A stretch of DNA of 64,000 bases from NCBI GenBank assembly GCA_963823675.1, contig CAWGMT010000004.1, forward strand, positions 248,001 through 312,000, given 5' to 3'. Of the stretch, positions 19,983-30,559 are shown one piece after another. How positions within the stretch are numbered: the first letter of the stretch is position 1; every line of letters begins with the position of its first letter. The notes beneath the pieces are model-generated. The model saw only the letters and a program-made list of their open reading frames with translations, had not been told where the DNA came from and made no database searches. Position numbers and translations under genes: made by a program. This DNA is from CAWGMT01 sp963823675 (lineage in GTDB: Bacteria; Planctomycetota; Planctomycetia; Isosphaerales; Isosphaeraceae).

Positions 19983-21447
19983 TCACGCCAGGATCTCCCT
20001 GACCACAGTGCCATGCACGTCGGTCAGCCGGTGGTGCCGTCCCTGGTATTTGAAGGTCAGCCTGGTGTGGTCGATGCCCAGGCAGTGCAGGATCGTGGCG
20101 TGCAGGTCATGCACGTGGACCGGATGCTCGAGAATGTTGTAGCTATAATCATCGGTGACGCCATAGCTGATCCCCGGTTTGATGCCGCCGCCGGCCATCC
20201 AGATGGTGAAGCAGCGCGGGTGGTGGTCGCGTCCGTAATCGGTGGTGGAGAGCGGCCCCTGGCAGTAGACGGTCCGCCCGAACTCGCCCCCCCAGACCAG
20301 GAGCGTGTCGTCCAGCAGCCCGCGCTGCTTGAGGTCGCGCACCAGGGCCGCGGAAGGCTGGTCGGTGTCGCGGCACTGGCCGGCGATCTGGCTGGGCAGG
20401 TGGTTGTGCTGGTCCCAGCCTCGATGGAAAAGCTGGATGAACCGGACGCCGCGCTCCGCGAGCCGGCGTGCCAGCAAGCAGTTGGCGGCGAAGGTGCCGG
20501 GCCGGCGCGATTCGGGACCGTACAAGTCGAAGACCCATTCGGGCTCGCCCGAGAGGTCGATCAGCTCGGGGACCGAGCGTTTGCATGCGGTAGGCCATCT
20601 CGTACTGGGCAATGCGAGTGAGGATCTCGGGATCGCCGAACTCGCGATGATTGAGCTCGTCGAGCCTGGCGAGGTCGTCGAGCATCCGGCGCCGGCCTGC
20701 GGCGGAAAGCCCACGCGGGTTCGAGAGGAAGAGCACAGGATCGCCGACGGAGCGGAACTTGACCCCCTGGTAGGAGGTCGGCAGGAACCCGCTGCCCCAC
20801 AGCCTGTCGTAAAGGGGCTGATCGCTGCGATTGCCGGATCCCTGCGAGATCATCACCACGAACGCCGGCAAGTCTTGATTGTCGCTGCCCAGGCCATAAG
20901 TAACCCAGGCACCCATGCTGGGACGTCCGGCGAGCTGGGCGCCGGTCTGGAAGAACGTGACCGCCGGGTCATGGTTAATCGCATCGGTATGCATCGATTT
21001 GATGAAGCAAAGGTCGTCCGCGACCCGCGCGGTGTGGGGCAACAGCTCGCTGACCGTCGCGCCGCTCTGGCCGTGCTGGGCAAACCGAAACGTGCTCGCC
21101 GCGACCGGGAACCGGTCTTGCCGGGAAGTCATGCCAGTCAGCCGCTGACCCATCCGCACCGAATCGGGCAGATCGGTTCCCTGTCGTCGCGCGAGCTGGG
21201 GCTTGGCATCAAACAGGTCTATCTGGGAAGGCGCGCCCGACTGGAAGAGATAAATCACGCGCCTGGCGCTGGGGGCGAAATTGGGGAACCCGATGACTCC
21301 GGCTAAGGACTGGCGGTGGTCGCGATCCGCAGCCAGCAGCTCGCGATCGAGCAGCCACGCCAGCGCGACCGCGCCCAACCCGGTGCTCGTCTTGCCCAGG
21401 AGCTGCCGGCGCGTGACGGTCTCTGAAATCTGCGTCAACGGGCTCAT
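19983..21447 (-). CDS. DUF1501 family secreted protein
   Basis: Planctomycete-expanded family related to the alkaline phosphatase/sulfatase fold. ATG 21,447 has AAGGAG 8 nt upstream and the stop of the PSD1 gene next to it (TGATG), so the pair is coupled. Tat-like N-terminus (TVTRRQLLGKTSTGLGAVAL), then YLFQSGAPSQIDLFDAK, INHDPAVTFFQTG, and C-terminal LLVWGGEFGRT and GRDHHPRCFTIWMAGGG. A frameshift near 20,580 separates the two halves. The function is unknown; the family is thought to act with PSD1 partners in polysaccharide degradation or export. Confidence 0.85.
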
Positions 21448-21452
21448 CCCCA

Positions 21453-24400
21453 TCACTCCTTGGTGATCGTCTCGTCGAGGTTGAGGATCAGTTGCGTCAC
21501 CGCGGTGTAAGCGGCCAGTTCGACCGGATCGAGCTTGGGATCGGCACGCGACTCGCCGCTTTCCAGAAGGGCGCCGGCTGACGCCGGGTCGCCGCGGAAG
21601 CGACTCCTCTGATCGTCGAGGCTCTGCCGCAGAATAGCCAGCTCCGCCGGTTTGGGCAGGCGCCCCGTGGCGGCCTCGAATGCCACGCTCAACCGCATTT
21701 CGGGCGACGCAGCGGGCGCCTTCGAGGATCCTCTCGGCGAAAGCCCGGGCAGCCTCGATGAAAGTGACGTCGTTGAGCACGCTTAAGGCCTGAAGCGGCG
21801 TGTTGGTCCGGGTCTCGCGCACGATGCAGGTCTCTCTTGCGGGCGCGTCGAAGGCGGACATCATGGGCGGCGGTATCGTCCGCTTCCAGAACGTGTAAAG
21901 CCCGCGCCGATAAAGGTCCGGGCCGTGATCTTGCACGTATTTGTCGTCGGTGAGCTCGCTCCAGAGGCCTGGCGGCTGATACGGCTTGACCGAAGGCCCG
22001 CCGATCCGGTCGACCAGGAGCCCGCCCAGGAAGAGGGCCTGATCGCGGATCATTTCGGCTGTCAGCCGCAGCCGGGGACCGCGTGCCAGGAGGCGGTTTT
22101 CCGGGTCGCGCGCGAGAATCTGAGGCGCGAGCCGCGACGACTGCCGATAGGTCGCGCTCGTGACCATCAGCCGGAGCATGGCCTTCGAGTCCCAACCGGA
22201 CCGGGCAAACTCCGTCGCCAGCCAGTCGAGGAGCTCGGGGTGGCTCGGCGGCTCACCCTGCGAGCCGAAGTCGTCGACGGTCTTGACCAGTCCCGTGCCG
22301 AAGAGCATCTGCCAGTCGCGGTTGACCGCCACCCGGGCCGTCAGCGGATTGCGGCCGTCGACCAGCCACCGGGCCAGGCCAAGGCGGTCGGCATTCGTTC
22401 CGTCCGTCCAAGGCGAAAGCCAAGCGATCGCGCCTGGCCGCACCTTCTTTCCCGGTTTATCGTACTGTCCCCGAATGAGCAGGTGCGTCGCGCGCGGTCC
22501 CGGCAATTCCTCCATCACCATGGTTGTGGGAATCTGATCGAGGAGCGCCTCGATATCAGCGCAGCTTGCGGATTTGCTCCTCGAGCGCTCGCACCGGCCC
22601 TGGCGCCGCGGCCGCCAGAAAGCACTGGCGGACTTTTCGCGCCTGGCCGGGAGTGCGCGAGGACGGAGGGGTCCCGATGATTTCGCCGATCGACTCGCGC
22701 GTCGCCAGCACCAGGACATCCTCGGGATCAACCACCTTGTGATAAATGGCTGGCTCGTCGATGAGCCCGACGAACCGGCCTTCTGCGCCGCCCCCGCCCC
22801 CAATCCGCAGCGGCTCCCTGGTCAGGAACGATTGATTCAGCTCGTCGAGCAGAACCACCGATCGAGCCGGCTTTCCATCAACATACAGCCTGATCCCGCT
22901 CGCCAGCCGCGAGCCGTCATAGGTGACGGCAAGGTGGGACCAGCGATCGAGCGGGATGGTAGCCTCGGACTGAGCGCGAATGGCATCGTCGAGCCAGCGC
23001 TTGACGAGGTTGACCTGAACCTTGCCGCGCTCGAGGCCGACGCCGTACCCTTCTCCCTGAGGCTGGTCGGCCATGCGCGAAATGATGGTCCCTCCGCGGC
23101 TGCCGGTTGGCTTGATCCAGATGCTGAGCGTAAATCGGTCGTAGAACCCGAAGGACGCGAGGTCGCCGGCATCGAGGTAACCTCGGCCGTCGAGCACGAG
23201 AGCCGAGCCGACCGGCCCCGCCGCAAACCGCGGCTCGCCGTCGCGGAAACGGGCCGTCGCTGCTTTCTTTGATGCCGGCATCCTGGCCGCGGCGGTTGCG
23301 GGCTCGAAACACGCACCGCCATCCATCGAGAAATGCGCGATCAGTTGATCGGTGCTCAGCCAGTCGGAATTCGCGTCGGACGAAAGCGGCCACTCCCAGG
23401 CTGCCTGGGCCGACGCGACCTGGGGCTCCTGCTTCCAACGCCGTCGCTTTAGTACCAACAGGCGATCCTGGAGCGCCGCGAATTCGTGCGCTGAGCCCGG
23501 GTCGGGGACTTGATCAAGGGCGGCGAATTGCCGTACTTGACCGCGCGGCCGTTTTCGGGAACATTGTTGAAGAACGCGAAAAAGCGATAGAAATCTTCTT
23601 GTGAGAATGGGTCGAACTTGTGGTCGTGGCACCGGCAGCAGGCGAGCGTCAGACCCATCCAGACCGTCGCGGTCGTATCCACGCGGTCGACGACGTACTC
23701 GGCCGCGTATTCCTCCGGAATGATGCCCCCCTCGGCGTTGCCGCGATGGTTGCGGTTGAAGCCGGTCGCAATCTTCTGATCGAGCGTGGCATCCGGGAGC
23801 ACGTCGCCGGCGATCTGCTCGATGGTGAATTGGTCGAACGGCATGTTGCGGTTACAGGCGTCGATGACCCAGTCGCGCCACCGCCACATAATGCGCGGCG
23901 CGTCGGTCTGGTAGCCGTTGGTGTCGGCGTAACGGGCGACGTTCAGCCAGCGGTAGGCCATCCGCTCGCCAAATCGCGGCGACGCCAGCAGCCGGTCGAC
24001 GGCTTTCTCGTAGGCATTCGGACTGTGGTCGTTTTCGAATGCAAGAATCTCATCGCGATCGGGCGGCAGCCCGGTCAGGTCGAGACTTACTCGCCGTAGC
24101 AAGATTCCACGCATTGCCTCGGAGCTCGGCTCCAGGCCCTCGCGCTCGAGCCTCGCCAGGATGAAGGTATCGATCGGGTTCCTGGCCCAGTGCGGTCGCT
24201 TGACGGAGGGGACCGCCGGGCGGGCGGGCGGGATGAACGCCCAGTGCGTTTGCCATTTCGCCCCTGCGGCGATCCAGCGGCCGATCAGCTCGAGCTGGGG
24301 CTTCGTGAGTATCTTGCCTGATTTGACCGGCGGCATGCGTTCGTCGTCGTCGCTGCTGGTGATGCGTCGATAGAGCTCGCTGGCGGCAAGATCGCCCGCA

Positions 24401-24648
24401 ACGATCGCGTGGCGGCCGTCCCGGGCGGCCTTGGCCGATGCTTCCTGATCGAGCCTCAGGCCGGCCTTGCGTCTGGCGCTATCGGGCCCATGGCACTGAT
24501 AGCAATGATCGGACAGGATCGGTCGGATGTCGCGGTTGAACTCGACGGAGATTCCCGGCGCAGCGCGCGGACCTTCCGTGGCTGGCGATGGCGGGCCAGC
24601 CCATAGCAAGGCCGATCCGAGTGCGATTGAACAAAGACAAAGGGTCAT
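21453..24648 (-). CDS. PSD1-type cytochrome c / DUF1549 / LamG / DUF1553 protein
   Basis: About 1,060 residues over several frames. In order: signal peptide (CSIALGSALLWAG), cytochrome-c motif CYQCHGPDSARRKAGLRLD, DUF1549 (NPIDTFILARLEREGL to CCRCHDHKFDPFSQEDFY, a second CxxCH), a LamG/concanavalin lectin domain (LIAHFSMDGGACF; YDRFTLSIWIKP; LRIGGGGGAEGRFVGLIDE), and DUF1553 (NRDWQMLFGTGLVKTVDDFG; YRRGLYTFWKRTIPPPMM). Frameshifts near 23,500, 22,565 and 21,715. Secreted and probably heme-binding. It pairs with the downstream DUF1501 gene, the classic planctomycete arrangement. Confidence 0.85.
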
Positions 24649-24693
24649 CGGCAATCTCAAGCTCCGTTGTAGCCCGACTTTTGAGCAGCCCAC

Positions 24694-25664
24694 GTCCCGG
24701 CTCCCCGGGACGGTTCATGCCAGTACGATGGGTGCAACCCACCAGCCGCGATTACGGAGCGGAAGCACCGCTGAGTGTAGCATAAGACCAATTCGATCGG
24801 GGAGCCACGGCGGGGATTCTGTCTGAATCCTTCGTGCTTTCGTGATAGCGTGTGTCGGTGATCAAGAACCACATGCCAGGTGGCGCTCCCGGCGCTGGCA
24901 CTGAAAGCGCGTGCTTTCGCGGTGCGAAAGCCGGCACAGAGGCCCGGGCGGACGTCGAATTCGGCCACATCGAAATGCAAGTTGCTCATGAACGATCCGC
25001 ATTACCACGGCCGCGCCTGACGCCATGTACAAGGAGCGACTCGGTTTGCGTCCCCCGGCGACGTCGTTCCCGCTGTGGTAGCAAATGAGAGCCAGTGAGA
25101 GGATTCCGGCCGTTTTTCGCCTTCGTTGCCCTTGTTTTTAAGCCCCGGGCAGCGACGGGAAGACGCGCGGGTGCTAAGGCAACGAAATGCCGCGGAAGCG
25201 GATGGGATGATCGTGACGATTTTGGCGACAGAAGAGCACCAACCGTGATAACGACTACCCGGCCTCAAATCGCGGATGCCGGAGTACGGACCACGGACAC
25301 CTTGCCGGTGAAAACCGACAACTGGCAACATGCCGGCAACTGACGAGTCGAGCCCCAACCGGGGTGCGCCGTCTATCTGGGCGACCTGGAATCGGCTCGG
25401 CGCACACTCGACCCATTATACCTATTATACTCACATTATCTAAGCTGTCAAATCGTGCAGCCCGCGAACTTGACGTAAGTCGTTGGTTTGATGGCAGAAG
25501 AAAAATCTTCCCCAAGATTCGTCTGTGCCACTATACAGCGCTCATACGCCCAAGCCGCCTCGAGGTCGGTCATATTCAGATCGGGGTGGTGTTCGAAGAT
25601 GCCGGTATCTCTGATAAGGGGTGCCAGTCCCATCCGTGCAGAAAGCTACGGCGAGCAGTGAGGG
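24694..25664. other. Gene-poor region with hairpin and remnants
   Basis: No supported gene. It contains a perfect 8-bp stem hairpin GCTTTCGC-ggt-GCGAAAGC (24,913-24,931), one of three related hairpins in the window, and at about 25,100-25,140 a minus-strand AACAAGGGCAACGAAGG tract of the ACGAAG-periodic type. Confidence 0.5.
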
Positions 25665-26188
25665 TCACCCCTCTCCACGCAAGACTCGCTTGATGTGCTC
25701 GTCGCAGAGGTGCACGAGGTAATCCACGTCTTGGATAACCTTCAGCACCGTGCCGCCCTTGTCCAGTGCCTGTGGTGACATCCGGGGACGGTCGCAGTTG
25801 TGGATGCAGTCCGGTCGTCTCTGGAAGATCGCCTTGAACCTGGCCTCGAATTGCTCTATATGCGGGCCGCCATCCTCCACCGCCAATTCGCGCTGTCTTA
25901 CTCCTCCAGGACCGCATTTATCGGGATCTTGATGTCATAGGCCCACTCGGGCAGGGTGATTCCGGGCTGCCGGCTTTTTGAGCTCGCGGTCGCAGCGACG
26001 ATGTCCGTGTAGGCATCGCAGAAGTGGGCGTCCATGGCGCCTACGGCGAACGTCCATGCGCTGCGCAGCAGGTCGGAGCGGAGCAACTGCTCGGCCGCGT
26101 TCGTGCGCGGCAGCGGGTCAGCGTGCACAAGGATCGCAGGGGCACGGGCGACGTCTTCGTCGAATTGCTGGAGGGCAGTGGCGGGCAC
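25665..26188 (-). CDS. HEPN-domain (RiboL-PSP-HEPN-like) protein
   Basis: GTG at 26,188 follows GGAG at good spacing. The first half (LLRSDLLRSAWTFAVGAMDA) and the second (FKAIFQRRPDCIHNCDRP, VIQDVDYLVHLCDEHI) lie in different frames joined near 25,900. RPDCIH fits the R-x4-6-H HEPN ribonuclease motif. About 170 residues. HEPN proteins are RNases in toxin-antitoxin and anti-phage systems. It faces a divergent serine recombinase 124 bp away. The family assignment is by motif and is moderately secure. Confidence 0.6.
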
Positions 26189-26312
26189 GGTGGACTCCTG
26201 TAGGCCGATTGAGCAAGGCGCTCCATCAGTCCGCGTAGCCGGCCATCTCCTCATTGAAATGGATGGCCCTTGGGCGCGTCCGTCCGACACACTCGCCACA
26301 CCGACGCGAAGG

Positions 26313-26721
26313 GTGCTGATCATCGGTTATGCCAGAGTTTCGACAACGGAGCAGAATCTTGCCTTGAAGCGTGACGCCCTGAAGCAGGCCGCGTGGGAGA
26401 AGGCCATCGAGGACACGGTCAGTGGGGGCAAGGCGCAACGCCCCGGCCTCGAGCGTGTGCTCGATGCGCTGCGATCTGGCGACGTGCTGGCGGTGTGGCG
26501 GCTCGACCGGCTCAGGCGTCGCTACACAGATGAACGAGCTGATGGCCGAGCGGGAGGCCGAGCGGATCGGATTCCAGAGCGTCACCGGATCCGTCGATAC
26601 GACCACGCCGGGCGGCAAGCTGGTGTTTCACATCTTTAGGGCGCTCGCGGAGTTTGAGCGCGCGAGAATCCCCCGATTTCCTCGTCCGATCCCGACGGTG
26701 CGCGCCGCAAGCCTGGGCTGA
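26313..26721 (+). pseudogene. Serine recombinase (resolvase/invertase), damaged
   Basis: GTG then IIGYARVSTTEQNLALKRD with the catalytic Ser in ARVS, and GDVLAVWRLDRLRR with the conserved Arg cluster. The frame changes near 26,518 and a few residues of the SL-x-DL helix are missing; it resumes as MNELMAEREAERIGFQSV and KLVFHIFRALAEFERARI. The RERT and the DNA-binding HTH are lost, with only a possible RKPGLTLA remnant out of frame at about 26,706. Probably inactive. Confidence 0.75.
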
Positions 26722-26891
26722 CGCTCGCTTCGGCTGTGGCGGCCATCGGCGCGGTCCTCTTGGGCGGTCGGTGGTCCGGGAAGAGGCCGCAACAGCAGCC
26801 TGCCGACGCCGACGATCACTTTCCGATCCGATCGAGCAGATCAACTCGAGTCCATTTGCTCGAGCCGGTGCCTGGGACCGGCCGGCCGGCG

Positions 26892-28022
26892 TTACCAGCG
26901 TCGCAGTGGGTCGCGTTGCGATCGCGACGGATCCGGAAAGCCCGGTGGAAGTCTGCGGCTGACTCCTCCAAAATTGCGTGTGCGTGTTCCCCCGGGGGGT
27001 TGCGGCGATAGCGGGCGCTGCAGTTGATCAACTGCCGGGTGAATCGACTGAACGATTCCGGTTTGGGGTTGCTCGGGTCGCTGTGGCCGCGGCGATTGAA
27101 CACGGTAGCTTGTCCCTTGCGCTCTCAGGGCATTGCCGGAGTTGTCCTGAGCCGCGCCTTCGGCTTTTGGCTCGGGCCGGCGCGAATTCCAGAACTTGAT
27201 GGCCAGTAGGAGCGGCAGCACGAGCCCAACCCACAAGACGGTAAGCCACGCGCGGCGTGTGGGTTCTGGTGGCGCCGGTCTGGTCGCCAACGTCTCGAAT
27301 TCGTTGCGTTCGCCCACCGACCGATGATCGAGCGGGTGAAGGGCCGCGTGCTCATCGGCCGTGATCGGACCATCGCACAGTCCACGCCACGCATCGGCTC
27401 CGCTCGAGATGGCGGGCGACGCGACTGGTGCACCCTCTGGACGGTCGGTTCCAGTGTGCGGGGCGTCGTTCATGATAACCTTCAACAGTAAGCCCTTCGG
27501 ACCGTCAACTTCGGCCAGAAGCGGGCGCCAGCGCTCGATCTCCGCCCGGCGCACCAGGTAAGTCAGCTCCCACCAGTCGCTCGTCCTGCTGCGCACAAGA
27601 TAGTGGATTTCCATGCGATCATCGCCGTCTGCCATGCGGTCGACAACGACCATGGCGCACCGGGCCGTGGTGAGTGCGCAGAAGCCGAGCATCGCCGCTT
27701 TCGAACGCGCCCTGATGCCTTGCTCCGTGAGCCTCTCGAGCACGGTGTCAACGAACCAGTGGAGAGTGGCCGGGGTGAGCTCACGTGGCACTTTCGCTCT
27801 GGGTCGCGTCAACATCATCGCTTCGCATCGGTCGCTGGACACGCCTGCGCCCTCCCTGGCCAACAGCTCCCCCGTGGCCAAGATCCGATGAAAAGACTCA
27901 TCGGGGTTCAGCGTCGGGAGGACCTCATCGTTGCCATCGCAGTCGACGAGCGCCCAACTGAGCGGGAAGACGATCGGGTACAATCCGCCGGCATCCAATT
28001 GTTCTTCGATTGAGATGTCCAT
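26892..28022 (-). CDS. Unrecognised protein with one C-terminal transmembrane helix
   Basis: 376 residues, one frame; ATG 28,022 preceded by GGGAG at 8-nt spacing. The N-terminal about 200 residues are a mixed alpha/beta domain with conserved-looking cysteines (SWALVDCDGNDEVLPTLNP; MLGFCALTTARCAMVVVDRM; WWELTYLVRRAEIERWRPLL). A polar linker leads to a single membrane helix (AWLTVLWVGLVLPLLLAIKF, about 265-285) and a proline/arginine-rich tail of about 90 residues. No family recognised. The topology suggests a tail-anchored regulator or sensor. Confidence 0.5.
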   Translation of the reverse strand: MDISIEEQLDAGGLYPIVFPLSWALVDCDGNDEVLPTLNPDESFHRILATGELLAREGAGVSSDRCEAMMLTRPRAKVPRELTPATLHWFVDTVLERLTEQGIRARSKAAMLGFCALTTARCAMVVVDRMADGDDRMEIHYLVRSRTSDWWELTYLVRRAEIERWRPLLAEVDGPKGLLLKVIMNDAPHTGTDRPEGAPVASPAISSGADAWRGLCDGPITADEHAALHPLDHRSVGERNEFETLATRPAPPEPTRRAWLTVLWVGLVLPLLLAIKFWNSRRPEPKAEGAAQDNSGNALRAQGTSYRVQSPRPQRPEQPQTGIVQSIHPAVDQLQRPLSPQPPGGTRTRNFGGVSRRLPPGFPDPSRSQRDPLRRW

Positions 28023-28381
28023 CGGCTGACACTCCCTCTGAAGAGGAAAAACCTGCCGAGCTGTGAAGAGTAAGCGAGGTGCGAAACGATGGCAGGGTCA
28101 CGTGCACCCGCGCCTCGCATCACGATATTGAGAGTCATTCCCCGATACAATCGGCGACCGGCGCCAAGCCCGCAACCGCGTCCGGTGGCGAGCCCCGTGG
28201 CGACTGACGGCAGGACGGTCCTCACCACGGCGAGTCAGCCCATGGCGCAGCGACGCGTGCATGATCCTGTCCCCGTGTCGTCGCCAGGCCGCTGCCCCAG
28301 CCTAGCGAGTGCAATCTCGGGTGCGACGGCCTGCTGCGTCCTCCGCTCCAATTCAATGACCCGCCACCCGCGCTGTGCCGT

Positions 28382-28642
28382 CAGAAGAAACATACAATTG
28401 ACGAAATCGGCAAGGCGGTCGCCATCTCGAAGCCGACGCTTGCAGCCCTGGGCGTGGGCGCGTTCTGGCTGTTTCTCAACGCGGGCTGCTGCGAGCGGGT
28501 CGAGCTTCGCACCGCCGACACGCATGAGCTACCCTTCGACGACGGCTCGTTCGACGTGGTAGTCAGCCCACTGGCGATTCATAACGTCGCAGGCGCGGGC
28601 GAGCGCGTACGGGCGCTGAGCGAAGCGGTCCGCGTGCATTAG
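28382..28642 (+). pseudogene. SAM-dependent methyltransferase fragment
   Basis: One frame reads HTIDEIGKAVAISKPTL, then a hydrophobic stretch (LGVGAFWLFLNAG), then the methyltransferase piece RVELRTADTHELPFDDGSFD and VVSPLAIHNVAGAGERVRAL, ending in a stop. The SAM-binding GxGxG motif is absent because the sequence jumps from the hydrophobic stretch into motif II-III. The first 20 residues resemble a resolvase HTH, so this may be a fusion of two remnants. Confidence 0.55.
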
Positions 28643-28736
28643 AAAAAAAGACATGCATTGCAGAGTTGATGCGCACCCCTGGAGGGTCGAAGCTTGGGCG
28701 AATCCCGCGAACTGCCAACGTGAGGAGGTCCCAGCG

Positions 28737-28850
28737 ATGGCCAGAGCGCGCGCCGATCTCGTGAACCCATCCGTCACCCGTTGGTACCACTGCATCACCG
28801 GCTGCGTGCAGAGCGCGTTTCATCTGGGCGTAGGTCCCGGCGACCGTAAG
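28737..28850 (+). pseudogene. IS200/RAYT-type transposase, N-terminal fragment
   Basis: ATG preceded by GAGGAGG. The first about 35 residues (MARARADLVNPSVTRWYHCI, then TGCVQSAFHLG and GDRK) resemble planctomycete Y1 transposases related to REP-associated tyrosine transposases. The catalytic HUH motif, which would follow, is missing. It is relevant because REP-like palindromic elements occur elsewhere in the window. Confidence 0.55.
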
Positions 28851-29021
28851 ATCTCGAACAACAAGCCGTCCGCAACCGCCATCGAAAACTCGATTGAAGG
28901 GGCTCAATATGACGGTGGTGTCCTGAAACCGATCCCGGTTCCCATCAGCTATCAACTCGTTCCGCCCTCAACGCCAGTTTGCGATGGTCGAATATGAGTG
29001 ACCGGAGCCACAGGCCGGCAA

Positions 29022-29175
29022 GCAGGCACGGGCCGGGGCGTTGCCAAGTGGCTCATCGAGCGCGGCTATCTGGTCCGAACGCTCGTCCGCAAAAGGGACG
29101 AAAGGGCTTAGTACTTCGGGCGTCTTGGCGCCGAAGTCGCTGTCGGCGACTATGCAGACTGTCCAAGCTTGTTGG
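29022..29175 (+). pseudogene. NmrA-like NAD(P)-binding protein, fragment
   Basis: AGTGRGVAKWLIERGYLVRT and LVRKRDERA, in-frame stop, then YFGRLGAEVAVGDYADCPSL in the same frame. This matches the N-terminal Rossmann part of the intact NmrA-like gene that starts about 220 bp downstream (VRALVRTDDDRAEALRATGA, EVVVGDL). Remnant of a related reductase. Confidence 0.6.
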
Positions 29176-29394
29176 TTGCGCGTGAGGACGTGGAATCTGC
29201 CTGCTCTTGCTATCCAGTTGCTGTGGGGATCGCCGAGGCCGTCTGACTGTTCGCCGCCGCGGGGCGGGAACAAGGGCTAATTCGAGTGGTCGACATCTCT
29301 CATTTTATCGAAACCCATCGCGCGCAGCGAACGCCGGTGATCTAAACTCACGGCAGGTCCACGCTGAGTGCAACGTCCTGAAGGATTTGCATCC

Positions 29395-30339
29395 ATGTCG
29401 AGCGAGGCACCGATTCTCGTTGCGGGCGCCGCGGGGCGCACCGGTGGAGTAGGAGGGGAGATCGTCGATATCCTCCTGAGCCGCGGCCTATCCGTCCGGG
29501 CACTCGTGCGGACCGACGACGACCGAGCCGAGGCACTTCGCGCGACCGGGGCTGAGGTCGTCGTCGGCGACCTCACCCGGGTCGAGGACGTCGCGCGTGC
29601 CCTGGAAGGCTGCCGCCGCATGTACTTCGGCATGAGCGTGGCCGCCTCCTACCTGGAGGCGACAGCCACCGTCTCCGCCGTCGCACGCGGACTTGGCGAT
29701 CTGGAGGTGCTCGTCAATATCTCGCAACTCACCGTGTCGCAGATGAGCCTGACCGCGATGACCGACTCCCCCCAGCAGCGCCAGCACTGGCTCGGGGAGC
29801 AGGTGCTGAACTGGTCTGGATTGCCCGTGGTGCACGTCCGGGCCACAGTATTCCTCCAGCACCCGTTTTTCTCGGCCTGGGCCGCCGAGTCGATCGCCAG
29901 GGACGGCACGATCCGCCTGCCGTTCGGCAGCGGCAGGACATCGCCAGTCGACACGCGTGATGTGGCGGAAGTCATCGCGACCATCCTGGAAAGCCCAGCC
30001 GCCCATGTCGGCAAGGTCTACGAGCTGACCGGGCCGCGCTCTGAGGACATGAGGGCCGTTGCCGCGGAGTTCTCCGAGGCCCTCGGGCGGTCGATCACGT
30101 ATGTCGACGAGCCGTTCGATCGGTGGCAGCGAGAGCTCATCGGCCGGAGTCTGCCGGAGCACCTCCGCGGTCATCTGCTGACCATGGCCAAACTGCACGC
30201 CGACAACCGCTATGATCGGCTCACTCGCGACGTCGAAGTGGTTACCGGAAGGCCCGCGACGAGCGTCCGCGATTACGTCGCGAACCATCCCGAGCTCTTC
30301 AGTTCGAGCAAGACCGCTTCTGCCACCGGGTCACCGTAA
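29395..30339 (+). CDS. NmrA/SDR-family NAD(P)-binding protein
   Basis: 314 residues from ATG 29,395, one frame. Rossmann start APILVAGAAGRTGGVGGEIV (Gly-rich loop), VRALVRTDDDRAEAL (NADP-preferring Arg after strand 2), AEVVVGDLTRVEDV, and a C-terminal substrate domain with YELTGPRSEDMRAVA. The Tyr-x3-Lys of classical SDRs is not evident, as in NmrA-like atypical SDRs, which act as redox sensors or quinone/flavin reductases. Substrate unknown. No operon partner. Confidence 0.8.
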   Translation: MSSEAPILVAGAAGRTGGVGGEIVDILLSRGLSVRALVRTDDDRAEALRATGAEVVVGDLTRVEDVARALEGCRRMYFGMSVAASYLEATATVSAVARGLGDLEVLVNISQLTVSQMSLTAMTDSPQQRQHWLGEQVLNWSGLPVVHVRATVFLQHPFFSAWAAESIARDGTIRLPFGSGRTSPVDTRDVAEVIATILESPAAHVGKVYELTGPRSEDMRAVAAEFSEALGRSITYVDEPFDRWQRELIGRSLPEHLRGHLLTMAKLHADNRYDRLTRDVEVVTGRPATSVRDYVANHPELFSSSKTASATGSP

Positions 30340-30445
30340 GTTTGGCCATACGAGGGGGTCGGACGATGCAGGCCATCGCGGGCTGTCTGGCCGCGGCGTG
30401 GATCAGAGTAAGAAGGCGAGACCGACACGGGAGGAGCTCTAAGTC

Positions 30446-30515
30446 CAGCACCCAGCGGGGATTCTTCGCGCCCATGGCGGGACCAGCAGCCCGAAATTGC
30501 AGGCGTAACCGCCAG
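30446..30515 (+). repeat. REP-like palindromic element, copy 1 (left half)
   Basis: AGCGGGGATTCTTCGCGCCC followed by TGGCGGGACCAGCAGCCC and GAAATTGCAGGCGTAAC. Matches 32,706-32,770 and the left half of 46,132-46,196; the right arm GTCCCACCAC is missing. Confidence 0.7.
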
Positions 30516-30559
30516 AATAGCACCCCAAGATTAAGCTTTGACAAGGCACTGGTCGCAGA

